Shown here: positions 25,998-34,970 of the stretch, piece after piece
Position numbering within the stretch: the first letter of the stretch is position 1
How the letters are laid out: each line of letters begins with the position of its first letter
NCBI RefSeq assembly: GCF_002434505.1
Contig: NZ_DJKE01000004.1
Span: forward strand, 124,001 to 188,000
Length of the DNA stretch: 64,000 bases
Direction: 5' to 3'
Source: Brevundimonas sp. UBA6550
GTDB taxonomy: Bacteria > Pseudomonadota > Alphaproteobacteria > Caulobacterales > Caulobacteraceae
Notes under the pieces: generated by a model
What the model was told of the DNA's origin: nothing
Databases searched by the model: none
The model's input: the letters and a program-made list of their open reading frames with translations, nothing else
Position numbers and translations under genes: made by a program

Positions 25998-27404
25998 ATG
26001 GCCGAAGCCACCGCCGCCTACGACGTCGTCATCATCGGTGGAGGCCCTGGCGGCTATAACGCCGCGATCCGCGCCGGCCAGCTGGGCCTTAAGGTCGCCT
26101 GCGTGGAGATGCGTTCGACCCTGGGCGGCACCTGCCTGAACGTCGGCTGCATGCCGTCCAAGGCCTTGCTGCACGCCTCGGAACTGTGGGACGCCGCCAA
26201 CGGCGAGTTCGCCAAGATCGGCATCGAGGTCGAGCCCAAGCTGAACCTGGGCCAGATGCACAAGGCCAAGGACGACAGCGTCACCGCCCTGACCAAGGGG
26301 ATCGAGTTCCTGTTCAAGAAGAACAAGGTCGAGTGGATCAAGGGCAAGGGCAAGATCGTCGGCAAGGGCAAGGTCGAGGTGACCGCCGCCGACGGCGCCG
26401 TTCAGACGCTGGACGCCAAGAACATCGTCATCGCCACCGGCTCCGAGCCGACCCCGCTGCCGGGCGTGGCGTTCGAGGACGGCAAGGTCATCGATTCCAC
26501 CGGCGCCCTGTCGCTGCCGGCCGTGCCGAAAAAGCTGATCGTGGTCGGCGCGGGCATCATCGGTCTGGAGCTGGGCTCGGTCTGGCGCCGCCTGGGCGCC
26601 GAGGTCACGGTGGTCGAGTTCCTGGACCGGGTCACGCCCGGCATGGACACCGAGGTCGCCACCGCCTTCCAGCGCACCCTGACCAAACAGGGCATGGTCT
26701 TCAAACTGGGCGCCAAGGTCACGGCCGCCAAGTCGGGCAAGGACGGCGTTGAACTGACGGTCGAGCCGTCGGCGGGCGGCGCGGCCGAAACGCTCAAGGG
26801 CGACGTGGTCCTGATCGCCATCGGCCGTCGTCCCTATACGGACGGCCTGGGTCTGGAGAGCGTGGGCGTGACGCCGGACAAGCGCGGCTTCATCGACCAC
26901 GACCACTTCAAGGTGGCGGATGGCGTCTGGGTGATCGGGGACGTGACCCACGGCCCGATGCTGGCGCACAAGGCCGAAGAAGACGCGGTCGCCGTGATCG
27001 ACACCATCGCCGGAAAATACGGCCACGTCGATTACGCCCTGGTGCCCAGCGTCGTCTACACCTTCCCCGAAGTGGCCTGGGTCGGTCAGACCGAGGACCA
27101 GCTGAAGGCCGCCGGCGTCGCCTACAAGAAGGGCAAATTCCCCTTCGCCGCCAATAGCCGCGCCAAGATCAACCACGAGACCGACGGCTTCGTGAAGGTT
27201 CTGGCCGATGCGGCGACGGACAAGGTGCTGGGCGTTCACATCATGGGCCCGCAGGCCGGCGAAATGATCCACGAGGCCGCCATCACCATGAGCTTCGGCG
27301 GCGCATCGGAAGACATCGCCCGCACCTGCCACGCCCACCCGACCCGTTCGGAAGCCGTCCGCCAGGCGGCCATGGATGTCGAAGGCTGGATGATGCAGGC
27401 CTGA
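25998..27404 (+). CDS. lpdA: Dihydrolipoyl dehydrogenase
   Basis: E3 component of 2-oxoacid dehydrogenase complexes; reoxidises dihydrolipoamide with FAD and NAD+. The 468-residue protein has the FAD-binding VVIIGGGPGGYNAAIRAGQLG, the redox-active disulfide GGTCLNVGCMPSKAL, NAD-binding VVGAGIIGLELGSVW, the second FAD motif VWVIGDVTHGPMLAHKAEED, and the C-terminal interface HAHPTRSEA with the catalytic His-Glu pair. Heavy use of C-ending codons suggests high expression. The other complex subunits are not adjacent. A composite palindrome separates it from the convergent mutS gene. Confidence 0.96.
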   Translation: MAEATAAYDVVIIGGGPGGYNAAIRAGQLGLKVACVEMRSTLGGTCLNVGCMPSKALLHASELWDAANGEFAKIGIEVEPKLNLGQMHKAKDDSVTALTKGIEFLFKKNKVEWIKGKGKIVGKGKVEVTAADGAVQTLDAKNIVIATGSEPTPLPGVAFEDGKVIDSTGALSLPAVPKKLIVVGAGIIGLELGSVWRRLGAEVTVVEFLDRVTPGMDTEVATAFQRTLTKQGMVFKLGAKVTAAKSGKDGVELTVEPSAGGAAETLKGDVVLIAIGRRPYTDGLGLESVGVTPDKRGFIDHDHFKVADGVWVIGDVTHGPMLAHKAEEDAVAVIDTIAGKYGHVDYALVPSVVYTFPEVAWVGQTEDQLKAAGVAYKKGKFPFAANSRAKINHETDGFVKVLADAATDKVLGVHIMGPQAGEMIHEAAITMSFGGASEDIARTCHAHPTRSEAVRQAAMDVEGWMMQA

Positions 27405-27411
27405 TTTTGAT

Positions 27412-27592
27412 GATCCTCCCCCGCCTAGGCGGGGGAGGGGGACCGCGAAGCGGTGGAGGGGGCGAACGCATCTCCGCTACCGATGCTAGATTTGCAGTCG
27501 CCGCCTAAGCGATTGGTGCGGCGTCCGCCCCCTCCACCATGCTGCGCATGGTCCTCCTCCCCCGTTTCGCTGCGCTGCTCGGGGGAGGATCT
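27412..27592. repeat. Composite palindromic intergenic repeat, copy B (between lpdA and mutS)
   Basis: The left arm GATCCTCCCCCGCC...GGGGGACCGCGAAGCGG is the same as in copy A at 5479, and the right arm (about 27525-27592) contains CCGCCCCCTCCACCATGC and ends in GGGGGAGGATC. The arms enclose about 60 bases unrelated to those of copy A. Here the element lies between two convergent stop codons, so its hairpins may end both transcripts. Confidence 0.9.
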
Positions 27593-30274
27593 TCAGGTCA
27601 GCCCCTTAAGCCGATAGAGCGCCTCCAGCGCCTCGCGCGGGGTCAGTTCGTCGGGATCGACGGCCTGCATGGCCTTTTCCAGCGGCGAGGGGCCGCGCGC
27701 CGGCTCAGGCTCGGCGACGGCGAACAGCGGCAGGTCGTCCAGACGCGCGGCGGCGGCCTTTTCGCCCTCCAGCCGCTCCAGCACCGAACGGGCGCGGGCG
27801 ACCACGGCGCCGGGCACGCCGGCCAGTTTGGCCACCTGCACCCCATAGGAGCGATCAGCCGCCCCGGGCGCCGCCTCGTGCAGGAAGACCAGATCGCCGT
27901 TCCATTCCTTGGCGACCATCGACAGGTTGCAGACGTGGTCAAGCCGCGTCTCCAGCTGGGCCAGCTCGTGATAGTGGGTGGCGAACAGGGTGCGGGCGCG
28001 GTTGGTCTCGTGCAGGGCCTCGGCCGTGGCCCAGGCGATGGCCAGACCGTCGTAGGTGGCGGTGCCGCGTCCGATCTCGTCCAGCACGACGAAGCTGCGG
28101 GGCGTGGCCTGGGTCAGGATGGCGGCGGTCTCGACCATCTCCATCATGAAGGTGGAGCGGCCGCGCGCCAGGTCGTCGCCCGCGCCCACGCGGCTGAACA
28201 GCCGGTCCACCACGCCCAGCCGCATCGACCGCGCCGGCACGAAGGCGCCCGCCTGGGCCAGGATCACCAGCAGTGCGTTCTGGCGCAGGAAGGTCGACTT
28301 ACCCGCCATGTTCGGCCCGGTGACGATGGCCAGACGCGATCCGTCCTGGCCCGATCCGTCCAGCCGGGCGTTGTTGGGGGTGTACGGATCGCCCGCCGCC
28401 TTGACCGCCGCCTCGACCACCGGATGGCGACCGGCCTCGACGCAGAAGGTCAGGGTGTCGTCCACGGCGGGACGGACGGCGCCGACTTCCTGCGCCCATT
28501 CGGCCAGGGCGGCGTGGGCGTCCAGTTCGGCGAGCGCCTCGGCCACCGCCTGCAGCGGCTGGGCCAGACGCGCCACCTCGCGCCGCCAGGTCTCGAAGGT
28601 CTCGGCCTCGATGGCCAGGGCGCGGTGACCGGCCTGGCTGATCCTGGCGTCAAGCTCCGACAGTTCGACGGTGGTGAAACGGACCTGGTTGGCCAGGGTC
28701 TGGCGGTGAATGAAGGGGCTGTCGGGACCGGCGCGCAGCAGGCCTTCCGCCGCCTTGGCCGACGTCTCCAGGAAATAGCCAAGGACGGCGTTGTGCTTGA
28801 CCTTGAACGGCACGCCGGATTCGGCGACGGCGCGGGCCTCCAGATCGGCGACCACACGGCGGCTGTCGTCGCGCAGGGTGCGGGCGGCGTCCAGTTCGGG
28901 ACGATAGTCGGGTCTGACGAAGCCGCCGTCGCGGGCCAGATGGGACGGCTCGTCCACCAGACCGTCGACCAGATCGGCCATCAGGCGCGACAGGTCGGGC
29001 GACAGGCTGAGGCGGTCCAGCGCCAGCGCAATGCGGCGCGGCTGGCCGGTCAGCGGATCGACCTGGCCCACGAACAGGCCGGCGATCCCCTGGGCGACCG
29101 ACAGGCCGATGCGCGCCGCCGCCAGATCGCGCGGGCCGCCGCGCCCCAGGGCCAGCCGCCCGACCGCGCGGGCGATATCGGCGGACGACTTGAGGTTTTC
29201 GCGCAAGTCGCGGCGCAGATCGCGCCGCTCCAGCATCCATTCGACGGCGTCGAGCTGTTCGTTGATGGCCAGGGGATCGCGCAACGGCCGGGCGATCCGT
29301 TCCGCCAGCGCCCGCGCGCCGCCCGAGGTGACGGTGCGGTCGATGCAGGCGAGCAAAGACCCTTCGCGCTCGCCCCTCTGGGTCCGGTCGATCTCCAGAC
29401 TGGCGCGGGTCGCCGGGTCGATGGCCAGGAAGCCGCTTTCGCCCAGCCGGTGCGGCGGGGCCAGGGCCGGAACCTTGCCCGCCTGGGTCGTCTCCAGATA
29501 GGCGGCGATCAGGCCCAGCGCCGAGACCTCGGCCTCCTCGAAGGCCCCGAAGCCGTCCAGGGCCGCCACGCCATACAGCCGCTCGACCCGCGCCCGCGCC
29601 GCCTGGGGCTCGGCGATGGCGCTGGCCAGGGCCTGCACCACCCCGCCCGAACCGTTCAGGGCGTCGCGGGTCGTCTCGTCGGAATACATCCGGTCGGTGA
29701 CGAGCACTTCGGACGGGCGGAAGGCGGCCAGGGCCGCGCCCAAATCCTCGACTGCGCAGGCGACGGAATCGACCGCGCCGGACGACAGTTCGACCACGGC
29801 GACCGCCGCGCGACCTTTACGCACCGCCACCGCCGCCAGACGGTTGGCGCCGCGCGCGTCCAGCAGCGAATCCTCGGTCAGGGTGCCGGGGGTGACCACG
29901 CGGACCACGCCGCGATGGACGACCGCCTTGCCGCCGCGCTTCTTGGCCTCGGCGGGGTCTTCCAACTGTTCGCAGATGGCGACCTTGTGGCCGATGCGGA
30001 TCAGGCGGGCCAGATAGCCCTCCATGGCGTGGACCGGCACGCCCGCCATGGGAATGTCCTCGCCCTGGTGCTTGCCGCGCTTGGTCAGTGTGATGCCGAG
30101 CGCCGCCGCCGCGACCTCGGCGTCTTTGAAGAACAGCTCGTAGAAGTCGCCCATGCGAAAGAACAGGATGGCGTCCGGCTGACCCGCCTTGGCCGTCAGA
30201 TACTGGGCCATGAACGGCGTCGCGCCCTCCAGCGAAGCGGCGATTTCGGGGGGATGGGAGACGGGCGCGTTCAT
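27593..30274 (-). CDS. mutS: DNA mismatch repair protein MutS
   Basis: Recognises mismatches and starts methyl-independent repair with MutL. The 893-residue protein carries the mismatch-reading Phe-x-Glu as F44-Y45-E46 (FFRMGDFYELF), connector and lever domains, the clamp (around 430-550), and the ABC-type ATPase with Walker A TGPNMAGKSTFLRQ near residue 655, the signature and Walker B region SRVGAGDDLARGRSTFMMEMVE and FVVLDEIGRGTATYDG, and the His box FATHYHEL. The C-terminus includes the helix-turn-helix dimer part. Its promoter region is shared with the divergent cobalamin riboswitch and btuB. Confidence 0.97.
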   Translation of the reverse strand: MNAPVSHPPEIAASLEGATPFMAQYLTAKAGQPDAILFFRMGDFYELFFKDAEVAAAALGITLTKRGKHQGEDIPMAGVPVHAMEGYLARLIRIGHKVAICEQLEDPAEAKKRGGKAVVHRGVVRVVTPGTLTEDSLLDARGANRLAAVAVRKGRAAVAVVELSSGAVDSVACAVEDLGAALAAFRPSEVLVTDRMYSDETTRDALNGSGGVVQALASAIAEPQAARARVERLYGVAALDGFGAFEEAEVSALGLIAAYLETTQAGKVPALAPPHRLGESGFLAIDPATRASLEIDRTQRGEREGSLLACIDRTVTSGGARALAERIARPLRDPLAINEQLDAVEWMLERRDLRRDLRENLKSSADIARAVGRLALGRGGPRDLAAARIGLSVAQGIAGLFVGQVDPLTGQPRRIALALDRLSLSPDLSRLMADLVDGLVDEPSHLARDGGFVRPDYRPELDAARTLRDDSRRVVADLEARAVAESGVPFKVKHNAVLGYFLETSAKAAEGLLRAGPDSPFIHRQTLANQVRFTTVELSELDARISQAGHRALAIEAETFETWRREVARLAQPLQAVAEALAELDAHAALAEWAQEVGAVRPAVDDTLTFCVEAGRHPVVEAAVKAAGDPYTPNNARLDGSGQDGSRLAIVTGPNMAGKSTFLRQNALLVILAQAGAFVPARSMRLGVVDRLFSRVGAGDDLARGRSTFMMEMVETAAILTQATPRSFVVLDEIGRGTATYDGLAIAWATAEALHETNRARTLFATHYHELAQLETRLDHVCNLSMVAKEWNGDLVFLHEAAPGAADRSYGVQVAKLAGVPGAVVARARSVLERLEGEKAAAARLDDLPLFAVAEPEPARGPSPLEKAMQAVDPDELTPREALEALYRLKGLT

Positions 30275-30354
30275 GTGGCCCTAGGGTGACGGATCGGAAC
30301 CGACGCCTCAAGCCCGTTCCGGCAGCCTTGCACAGGCTTGTCCCCCCTGCGATA

Positions 30355-30535
30355 GGCCCTGTCAGGCGGTTTAGGGAACGTGGTCGGACGCCACGGCTGT
30401 TCCCGCAACTGTAGGCGGCGAGAGCGTCGTCCGTCCGGGGTCCGTGATCCCGGCGCCACTGGCCCCAGGGCTGGGAAGGCGAGGGCGATGTTTGATGAAC
30501 CGCAAGCCAGGAGACCTGGCCGCCCAAAGTCGCTC
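30355..30535 (+). promoter_or_regulatory. Cobalamin (AdoCbl) riboswitch upstream of btuB
   Basis: Conserved elements occur in order: GGTCGGACGCCACGG and TTCCCGCAACTG in the 5' part, the GCCACTG element near 30455, GGGAAGGC with GATGAACCG, and the B12 box AAGCCAGGAGACCTGGC at 30504-30520. Downstream, CCTGT-ccggga-ACAGG near 30540 could be part of the expression platform. High cobalamin should reduce expression of the receptor gene that follows (known for the class). Confidence 0.92.
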
Positions 30536-30685
30536 GCCCCTGTCCGGGAACAGGCAGAGGCGCGGTTTCCATCCGTCGCAGCGACCCGATCTTGCGCCGT
30601 CCAGCCCCTCGCGGTCTGGCGGGTCGGCTCGCTCATGACGGTCTCTCGCGCGCATTCGCGGGACCGGAAACGGGGATATCGCTCA

Positions 30686-32524
30686 ATGAAGCGTTCCATT
30701 CTTCTCTCGACGGCGGCGATGACCGCCGCCTTCGCCGCGCCCGCCTTCGCCGCCCCCTCCGACTCTGGCGACGCGACCCAGCTGGACGAAGTCGTTGTCA
30801 CCGCCACCCGCCTGCCCGCCGTCGTCGCCGACACGCCCGGCGCCCGCGTCATCGACGGCAAGACCATCGAACAGCGCGGGGCGATCTTTGCCGCCGACAT
30901 CCTGGCTGACGTTCCGGGTCTGTCGGTGACGCGCACGGGCGCGTTCGGCGGCGTAGCCCAGGTCCGCATGCGCGGCGCGACGCCGGGCAAGACCCTGGTG
31001 CTGGTCGACGGCGCGCCGGTCAATGACGCGGCCGAGCCCAACGGCGCCTATGACTTCTCCAGCTTCGAGCTGGCGGACATCGAGCGCATCGAAATCCTGA
31101 GCGGCCCGCAGTCGTCGCTGTGGGGCTCCGACGCCATCGGCGGCGTGATCTCCTTCACCACCAAGGAGATCGACGGCCTGCGCGCCGAGGCCGAGGCTGG
31201 CAGCTTCGACACCGTGCGCGGTCGCGTATCGGCCGGCGTGGCCAATGAGACCTATGCCTTCAGCGCCTATGCCTCGCGCTTCCAGACCGACGGCATCTCG
31301 GCAGCGGACAAGGCGAACGGCAATCCCGAGGCCGACGGCTTCCGCAGCACCACCCTCGGCGCCAAGGGCCGTTACGCCTTCTCAGACGCGGTCAAGATCG
31401 ACGGCGCGGTGCGCTGGAACAAATCGAAGGCCGACATCGACGGTTTCCCGGCGCCGACCTATGCCCTGGCCGACACCGACGACACCCAGAACAGCGAGCA
31501 GTGGTCGGGCTATGGCCGGGTCACCGCCCAGGCGTTCGGCCTGAACCACCAGTTCAGCGTCTCGGCGTCGGATGTGGACCGCACCTCCTACAGCGGCGGC
31601 TTCGGCTCGACCTTCAGCGGCGACCGCCAAGCCTACCGCTGGCAGGCGGACGGCAAGGCGCAGGACGTCGACTACGCCTTCGGCGTCGAACGCAATGAAG
31701 CCTCGGCCCACCTGTCGTCGGGCCTGTCGCGCGACCTGTCGATCACCTCGGTCTTCGGTGTCGCCCAATACGATGTCGGCGCGCTGAACCTGAGCGGCGG
31801 CCTGCGTTACGACGACACCGACGATTTCGGCTCCAAGACGACGGGCCGAGTTTCGGCGGCCTACGACCTGACCGGCGGCTTCATCGTGTCGGGCGCTTAC
31901 GGCACGGGCTTCAAGGCGCCCACCGTCAGCCAGGCGGTCTGCGACTTCTGCTTTGCGCCGCTGCCCTGGCCCGAACTCAAGCCGGAAACGGCCGACAGCG
32001 TCGAGGTCGCTCTGGGCTGGGCCTCGGCCGACGGCCGGTTCGACGGTCGCGCGACCCTGTATCGCCTGAACGTCGAGGATCAGATCACCTATTCCGCCGG
32101 TCGCTACATCAACGTGGCCAAGACCCGTTCTGACGGGTTCGAGTTGGAAGGCCGGGCGCTGCTGGGCGGCGGCTTCGACCTGACGCTGGCCTATGCCTGG
32201 ACCGACGCCAAGGACCGCACGACGGGCGCCCGCCTGTTGCGCGTGCCGGAACACGCAGGTTCGGCGACCCTGGGTTGGACGGGCGACCGGGTTTCGGGCG
32301 CGCTGACGGTGCGGGCCGAGGGCGATCAGGACGACTCGGGCGGCTTCTCGACCGTGGTGCGCAAGGGTTTCGTCACGGCCAATCTGAACGCGGCCTATCA
32401 ACTGACGGATCAGGTCACGCTGACGGCGCGCATCGAGAACCTGGCCGACGAACACTATCAGCAGGTGTTCGGCTACGGCGAGCCGGGACGGTCCGGCTAT
32501 GTCGGGATCAGGCTGCGCTACTGA
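30686..32524 (+). CDS. btuB: Vitamin B12 TonB-dependent receptor BtuB
   Basis: Outer-membrane cobalamin transporter. The 612-residue product begins with a signal peptide (cleavage near AFAAPS, residue 22), then the TonB box DEVVVTATR, a plug domain with SVTRTGAFGGVAQVRMRGATPGKTLVLVDGAPV split by ND, EILSGPQSSLWGSDAIGGVI, and a 22-strand barrel ending GYVGIRLRY with terminal aromatic Tyr. Length matches BtuB. The identification rests on the family and especially on the upstream cobalamin riboswitch. A longer in-frame start exists but would put about 17 residues before the signal peptide. The 3' end overlaps the convergent gene by 17 bases. Confidence 0.94.
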   Translation: MKRSILLSTAAMTAAFAAPAFAAPSDSGDATQLDEVVVTATRLPAVVADTPGARVIDGKTIEQRGAIFAADILADVPGLSVTRTGAFGGVAQVRMRGATPGKTLVLVDGAPVNDAAEPNGAYDFSSFELADIERIEILSGPQSSLWGSDAIGGVISFTTKEIDGLRAEAEAGSFDTVRGRVSAGVANETYAFSAYASRFQTDGISAADKANGNPEADGFRSTTLGAKGRYAFSDAVKIDGAVRWNKSKADIDGFPAPTYALADTDDTQNSEQWSGYGRVTAQAFGLNHQFSVSASDVDRTSYSGGFGSTFSGDRQAYRWQADGKAQDVDYAFGVERNEASAHLSSGLSRDLSITSVFGVAQYDVGALNLSGGLRYDDTDDFGSKTTGRVSAAYDLTGGFIVSGAYGTGFKAPTVSQAVCDFCFAPLPWPELKPETADSVEVALGWASADGRFDGRATLYRLNVEDQITYSAGRYINVAKTRSDGFELEGRALLGGGFDLTLAYAWTDAKDRTTGARLLRVPEHAGSATLGWTGDRVSGALTVRAEGDQDDSGGFSTVVRKGFVTANLNAAYQLTDQVTLTARIENLADEHYQQVFGYGEPGRSGYVGIRLRY

Positions 32525-33428
32525 TCCGGGCGCGGGCGTCGGCGGCGAAGGCCGCCGGCGCCGCAAGCGCCAGGGCCGACCAGTCCAGATTGGGGCAGGG
32601 GGCGTGGGCGGCGGCCAGGATGGCGCGCAGTTCGGCGGCCGAGGCGACGCTGGCCACCACCTTGTCCACGCCCTTCAGCGACAGGGCGTAAGCCAGGGCG
32701 GCCTGCATCGGGTCGCAGCGTTGCTCGGCCAGACGCCGGCGGGTGCGCGACAGGGCCTGGGCGTGGCTGGCCAGTTCGGGCGGCAGATCCTCGCCCCCCG
32801 CGAACAGCAGGCCGTCGGCGAAGACGGACGACAGATGCACGCTCGCGCCGGTGTCGGCGATGGCCTCCAGCACGCCGTCCTGGGCCGCGCGCTGATCCAG
32901 CAGGCTGCACGGCACCTGGACCACGTCGGCTTCCAGGCGGCGGGCCAGAAGGGCGGGACCGTCCTCGATCGCGGCGCAAAAGCCGATGCGGCGGAACAGG
33001 CCGCGATCCTTCAGATTGCGGGCGCGGTCCCACAGGGCGCGGCCCTCCGCGCCGGCCAGATCGGCGGCGTTGGAGATCAGAAGCACGTCGCCGCGCGGCA
33101 GGCCCATCCGTTCCAGCGAGCGGCGGGCGCGCGCCTCGACCCGATCCAGCCCTTCGCTGAGGGCCACGGTGCGGACCGTGACCTGGAAGGGCGAAGGGAA
33201 GGGCCAGGCTTGGCCCAGCAGCCGCTCGCCGTCGCCGTCGGGCCGGGTGGCGATCAGTTTGACGCCCGCATCCGCCCCGGTCTGCAGCAGGAAGCGCATC
33301 GCATCCTCGCGCGCGCCGGACGGGGCGCTCATGAAGGCGCCCGGCGCGCGCTCGGGCGCGGTCACCACGGCCAGGGCCAGGCGATGGATGGGCGACGACG
33401 CCGAAGGTGTGGCGGGGGAATACGACAC
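32508..33428 (-). CDS. Aldo/keto reductase-like protein lacking the catalytic tetrad
   Basis: A 306-residue protein with the overall pattern of aldo/keto reductases: VKLIATRPDGDGERLLGQAW near residue 60, RARRSLERMGLPRGDVLLIS near 105, LFRRIGFCAAIEDGPALL, the small-residue barrel strands and a C-terminal Arg-rich helix (MQAALAYALSLKGVDKVVASVAS). Aligned with the family, the catalytic Asp falls on Ala (IATR for IDTA), Tyr on Asp, Lys on Arg (TVRTV for TK) and His on Ser/Asn. It is therefore probably not an active reductase and may be regulatory or have another substrate. The stop lies inside the 3' end of btuB. Confidence 0.78.
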   Translation of the reverse strand: MSYSPATPSASSPIHRLALAVVTAPERAPGAFMSAPSGAREDAMRFLLQTGADAGVKLIATRPDGDGERLLGQAWPFPSPFQVTVRTVALSEGLDRVEARARRSLERMGLPRGDVLLISNAADLAGAEGRALWDRARNLKDRGLFRRIGFCAAIEDGPALLARRLEADVVQVPCSLLDQRAAQDGVLEAIADTGASVHLSSVFADGLLFAGGEDLPPELASHAQALSRTRRRLAEQRCDPMQAALAYALSLKGVDKVVASVASAAELRAILAAAHAPCPNLDWSALALAAPAAFAADARARISSAA

Positions 33429-33523
33429 CCCCGCACTTTGACGCGCAATGCTTAAGGGACGCTGAGCGAGACCTTAAGCGAACCCTACTTATCCACCGCT
33501 GATATGCGTCGGCGCCGAAGTTT

Positions 33524-34156
33524 TCAGTCGGCGTCGGGCTGGCGATCCGGGTGGGCGGCGTGGAAGGCGGGGTGATCCAACGCCTGGGCCTCTATGGCCA
33601 GAAGGCCCGGCCAGGGCGACAGGTCCATGTTGAAGCGGCGGGCCGAATAAAGCTGCGGGATCAGATAGCAGTCCGCCAGGGTCGGGGCGCCGCCGAAGCT
33701 CCAGCCGGCGCCATGGCGCGCGACCAGGGCCTGCAGCGCGTCGAAGCCCGGCGCGATCCAGCCGGCGGCCCAGGCGTCGATCGCGGCCTGGTCCGCGCCG
33801 AACTCGGCCCGCAACGCCTTCAGCACCCGCAGATTGTTCAGCGGATGGATGTCGCAGCCGATCAGGGCGCACATGGCGCGCACCACGGCGCGGTCGTCGG
33901 GGGCGGACGGCAGCAAGGGCGGGGCGGGATGGGTCTCCTCCAGCCACTCCAGAATGGCGGGGCTCTGGATCAGGACGCGGTCGCCGTCCTGCAGGGCCGG
34001 CACCATGCCCTGCGGGTTCAGGGCCAGATAGTCCGGCGTCTTCTGCTCGCCCTTCCTCAAGTCGTGGGCCGCCAGGTCGTAGCCGACGCCCTTCAGCGCC
34101 AGGGCGATCCGCACCCGGTAGCTGGCCCCCGAACGCCAATAGCCGTGCAGGATCAC
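33524..34156 (-). CDS. Maleylacetoacetate/maleylpyruvate isomerase (zeta-class GST)
   Basis: A 210-residue glutathione S-transferase fold protein. The N-terminal thioredoxin domain starts ILHGYWRSGASYRVRIALALKG, the zeta-class signature, followed by NPQGMVPALQDGD and IQSPAILEWLEE which bind glutathione, and the helical domain containing DIHPLNNLRVL and PTLADCYLIPQLYSA. The start is GTG, overlapping the stop of the upstream hydrolase as GTGA, so the two are co-translated. With the FAH protein it would isomerise and cleave the ring-fission product of gentisate or homogentisate (inference from the pair). No ring-cleaving dioxygenase is in the window. Confidence 0.88.
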   Translation of the reverse strand: MILHGYWRSGASYRVRIALALKGVGYDLAAHDLRKGEQKTPDYLALNPQGMVPALQDGDRVLIQSPAILEWLEETHPAPPLLPSAPDDRAVVRAMCALIGCDIHPLNNLRVLKALRAEFGADQAAIDAWAAGWIAPGFDALQALVARHGAGWSFGGAPTLADCYLIPQLYSARRFNMDLSPWPGLLAIEAQALDHPAFHAAHPDRQPDAD

Positions 34157-34821
34157 GGCCGAACCTCGAAACGCAGCGTCTCCAGCCCAGCGATGGTGAC
34201 GACAACCCGCTCGCCCGGCTTGACGGAGCCGACGCCGGACGGCGTGCCGGTGAAGATCAGATCGCCGGGCTGAAGCGACCACAGGGCGCCGGCCGCCTCG
34301 ACGATGCGGTCGGGGTTCAGGATCATGTCGTCCAGAACGCTGTCCTGTTTGACCTCGCCATTGACGGTCAGGCGGATGGCGCCGGCGGGATCGGGCAGGG
34401 CGCCCAGGGTGACGGGGCCGCACGGCGCCGACTGGTCGAACCCCTTGGCGGCGTCCCACGGCCGGCCGGTCTTCTTGGCCTCGGCCTGCAGGTCGCGGCG
34501 GGTCAGGTCGCAGCCGACCGCCCAGCCGACCACGCCGATCCGGCCGTCCTGCATCGGGCCGAGGGCGGCGACCAGTTCGGCCTCGTAATGCAGATTCTCC
34601 GTCGCCGTCGGATAGGCCGGGTCGGCGCCGTCCGACACCAGGGCGTCGCCGGGCTTGGAGAAGAAGAAGGGCGTCTGCTTGTCCGGGTCCGATCCCATCT
34701 CGCGCGCATGGGCGGCGTAGTTCTGGCCCACGCACAGGATGCGGCGCACGGGAAACCGCGCGTCACGGCCGACGATGGGCAGGGAGGGCGTCGGGCGGGG
34801 CGGGAACAGCCATTGGGTCAT
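34153..34821 (-). CDS. Fumarylacetoacetate hydrolase family protein (fumarylpyruvate hydrolase-like)
   Basis: A 222-residue member of the FAH family, which hydrolyses C-C bonds of 1,3-diketo acids using a divalent metal. Seen: RRILCVGQNYAAHAREMG, FFFSKPGDALV, the metal ligand cluster LHYEAELVAALG (Glu-x-Glu), an Asp/Lys region near GCDLTRRDLQAEAKKTGRPWDAAKGFDQ, and the C-terminal LIFTGTPSGVG. The short length fits fumarylpyruvate hydrolase rather than the two-domain fumarylacetoacetase. It is the first gene of a pair with the isomerase. Confidence 0.88.
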   Translation of the reverse strand: MTQWLFPPRPTPSLPIVGRDARFPVRRILCVGQNYAAHAREMGSDPDKQTPFFFSKPGDALVSDGADPAYPTATENLHYEAELVAALGPMQDGRIGVVGWAVGCDLTRRDLQAEAKKTGRPWDAAKGFDQSAPCGPVTLGALPDPAGAIRLTVNGEVKQDSVLDDMILNPDRIVEAAGALWSLQPGDLIFTGTPSGVGSVKPGERVVVTIAGLETLRFEVRP

Positions 34822-34892
34822 TGCCTCGTTCTTAATGCGCCGTTCTGGGGCTGACGAGAGGTTTGGCGCGACGCCGAAGCAATGAGGAGGCT

Positions 34893-34917
34893 GGAACCTC
34901 GCGGGGGGAGTGGCGTT
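34893..34917 (+). promoter_or_regulatory. EcfG/SigT-type promoter upstream of the YqjD-like gene
   Basis: GGAAC (34893-34897), exactly 16 bases, then CGTT (34914-34917), 53 bases before the ATG. This is the consensus of the alphaproteobacterial general-stress sigma factor. A second exact match occurs at 35746. Confidence 0.75.
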
Positions 34918-34970
34918 GGCATACGGGGTTCTCTATTCTTTACCGTCAAGCTTTCAACGGAGCGCGCATC

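Noticed and set aside
27539..30289. Long plus-strand open frame across mutS
   Set aside because: Exactly antisense to mutS, whose motifs and length are complete; no ribosome-binding site or family pattern.
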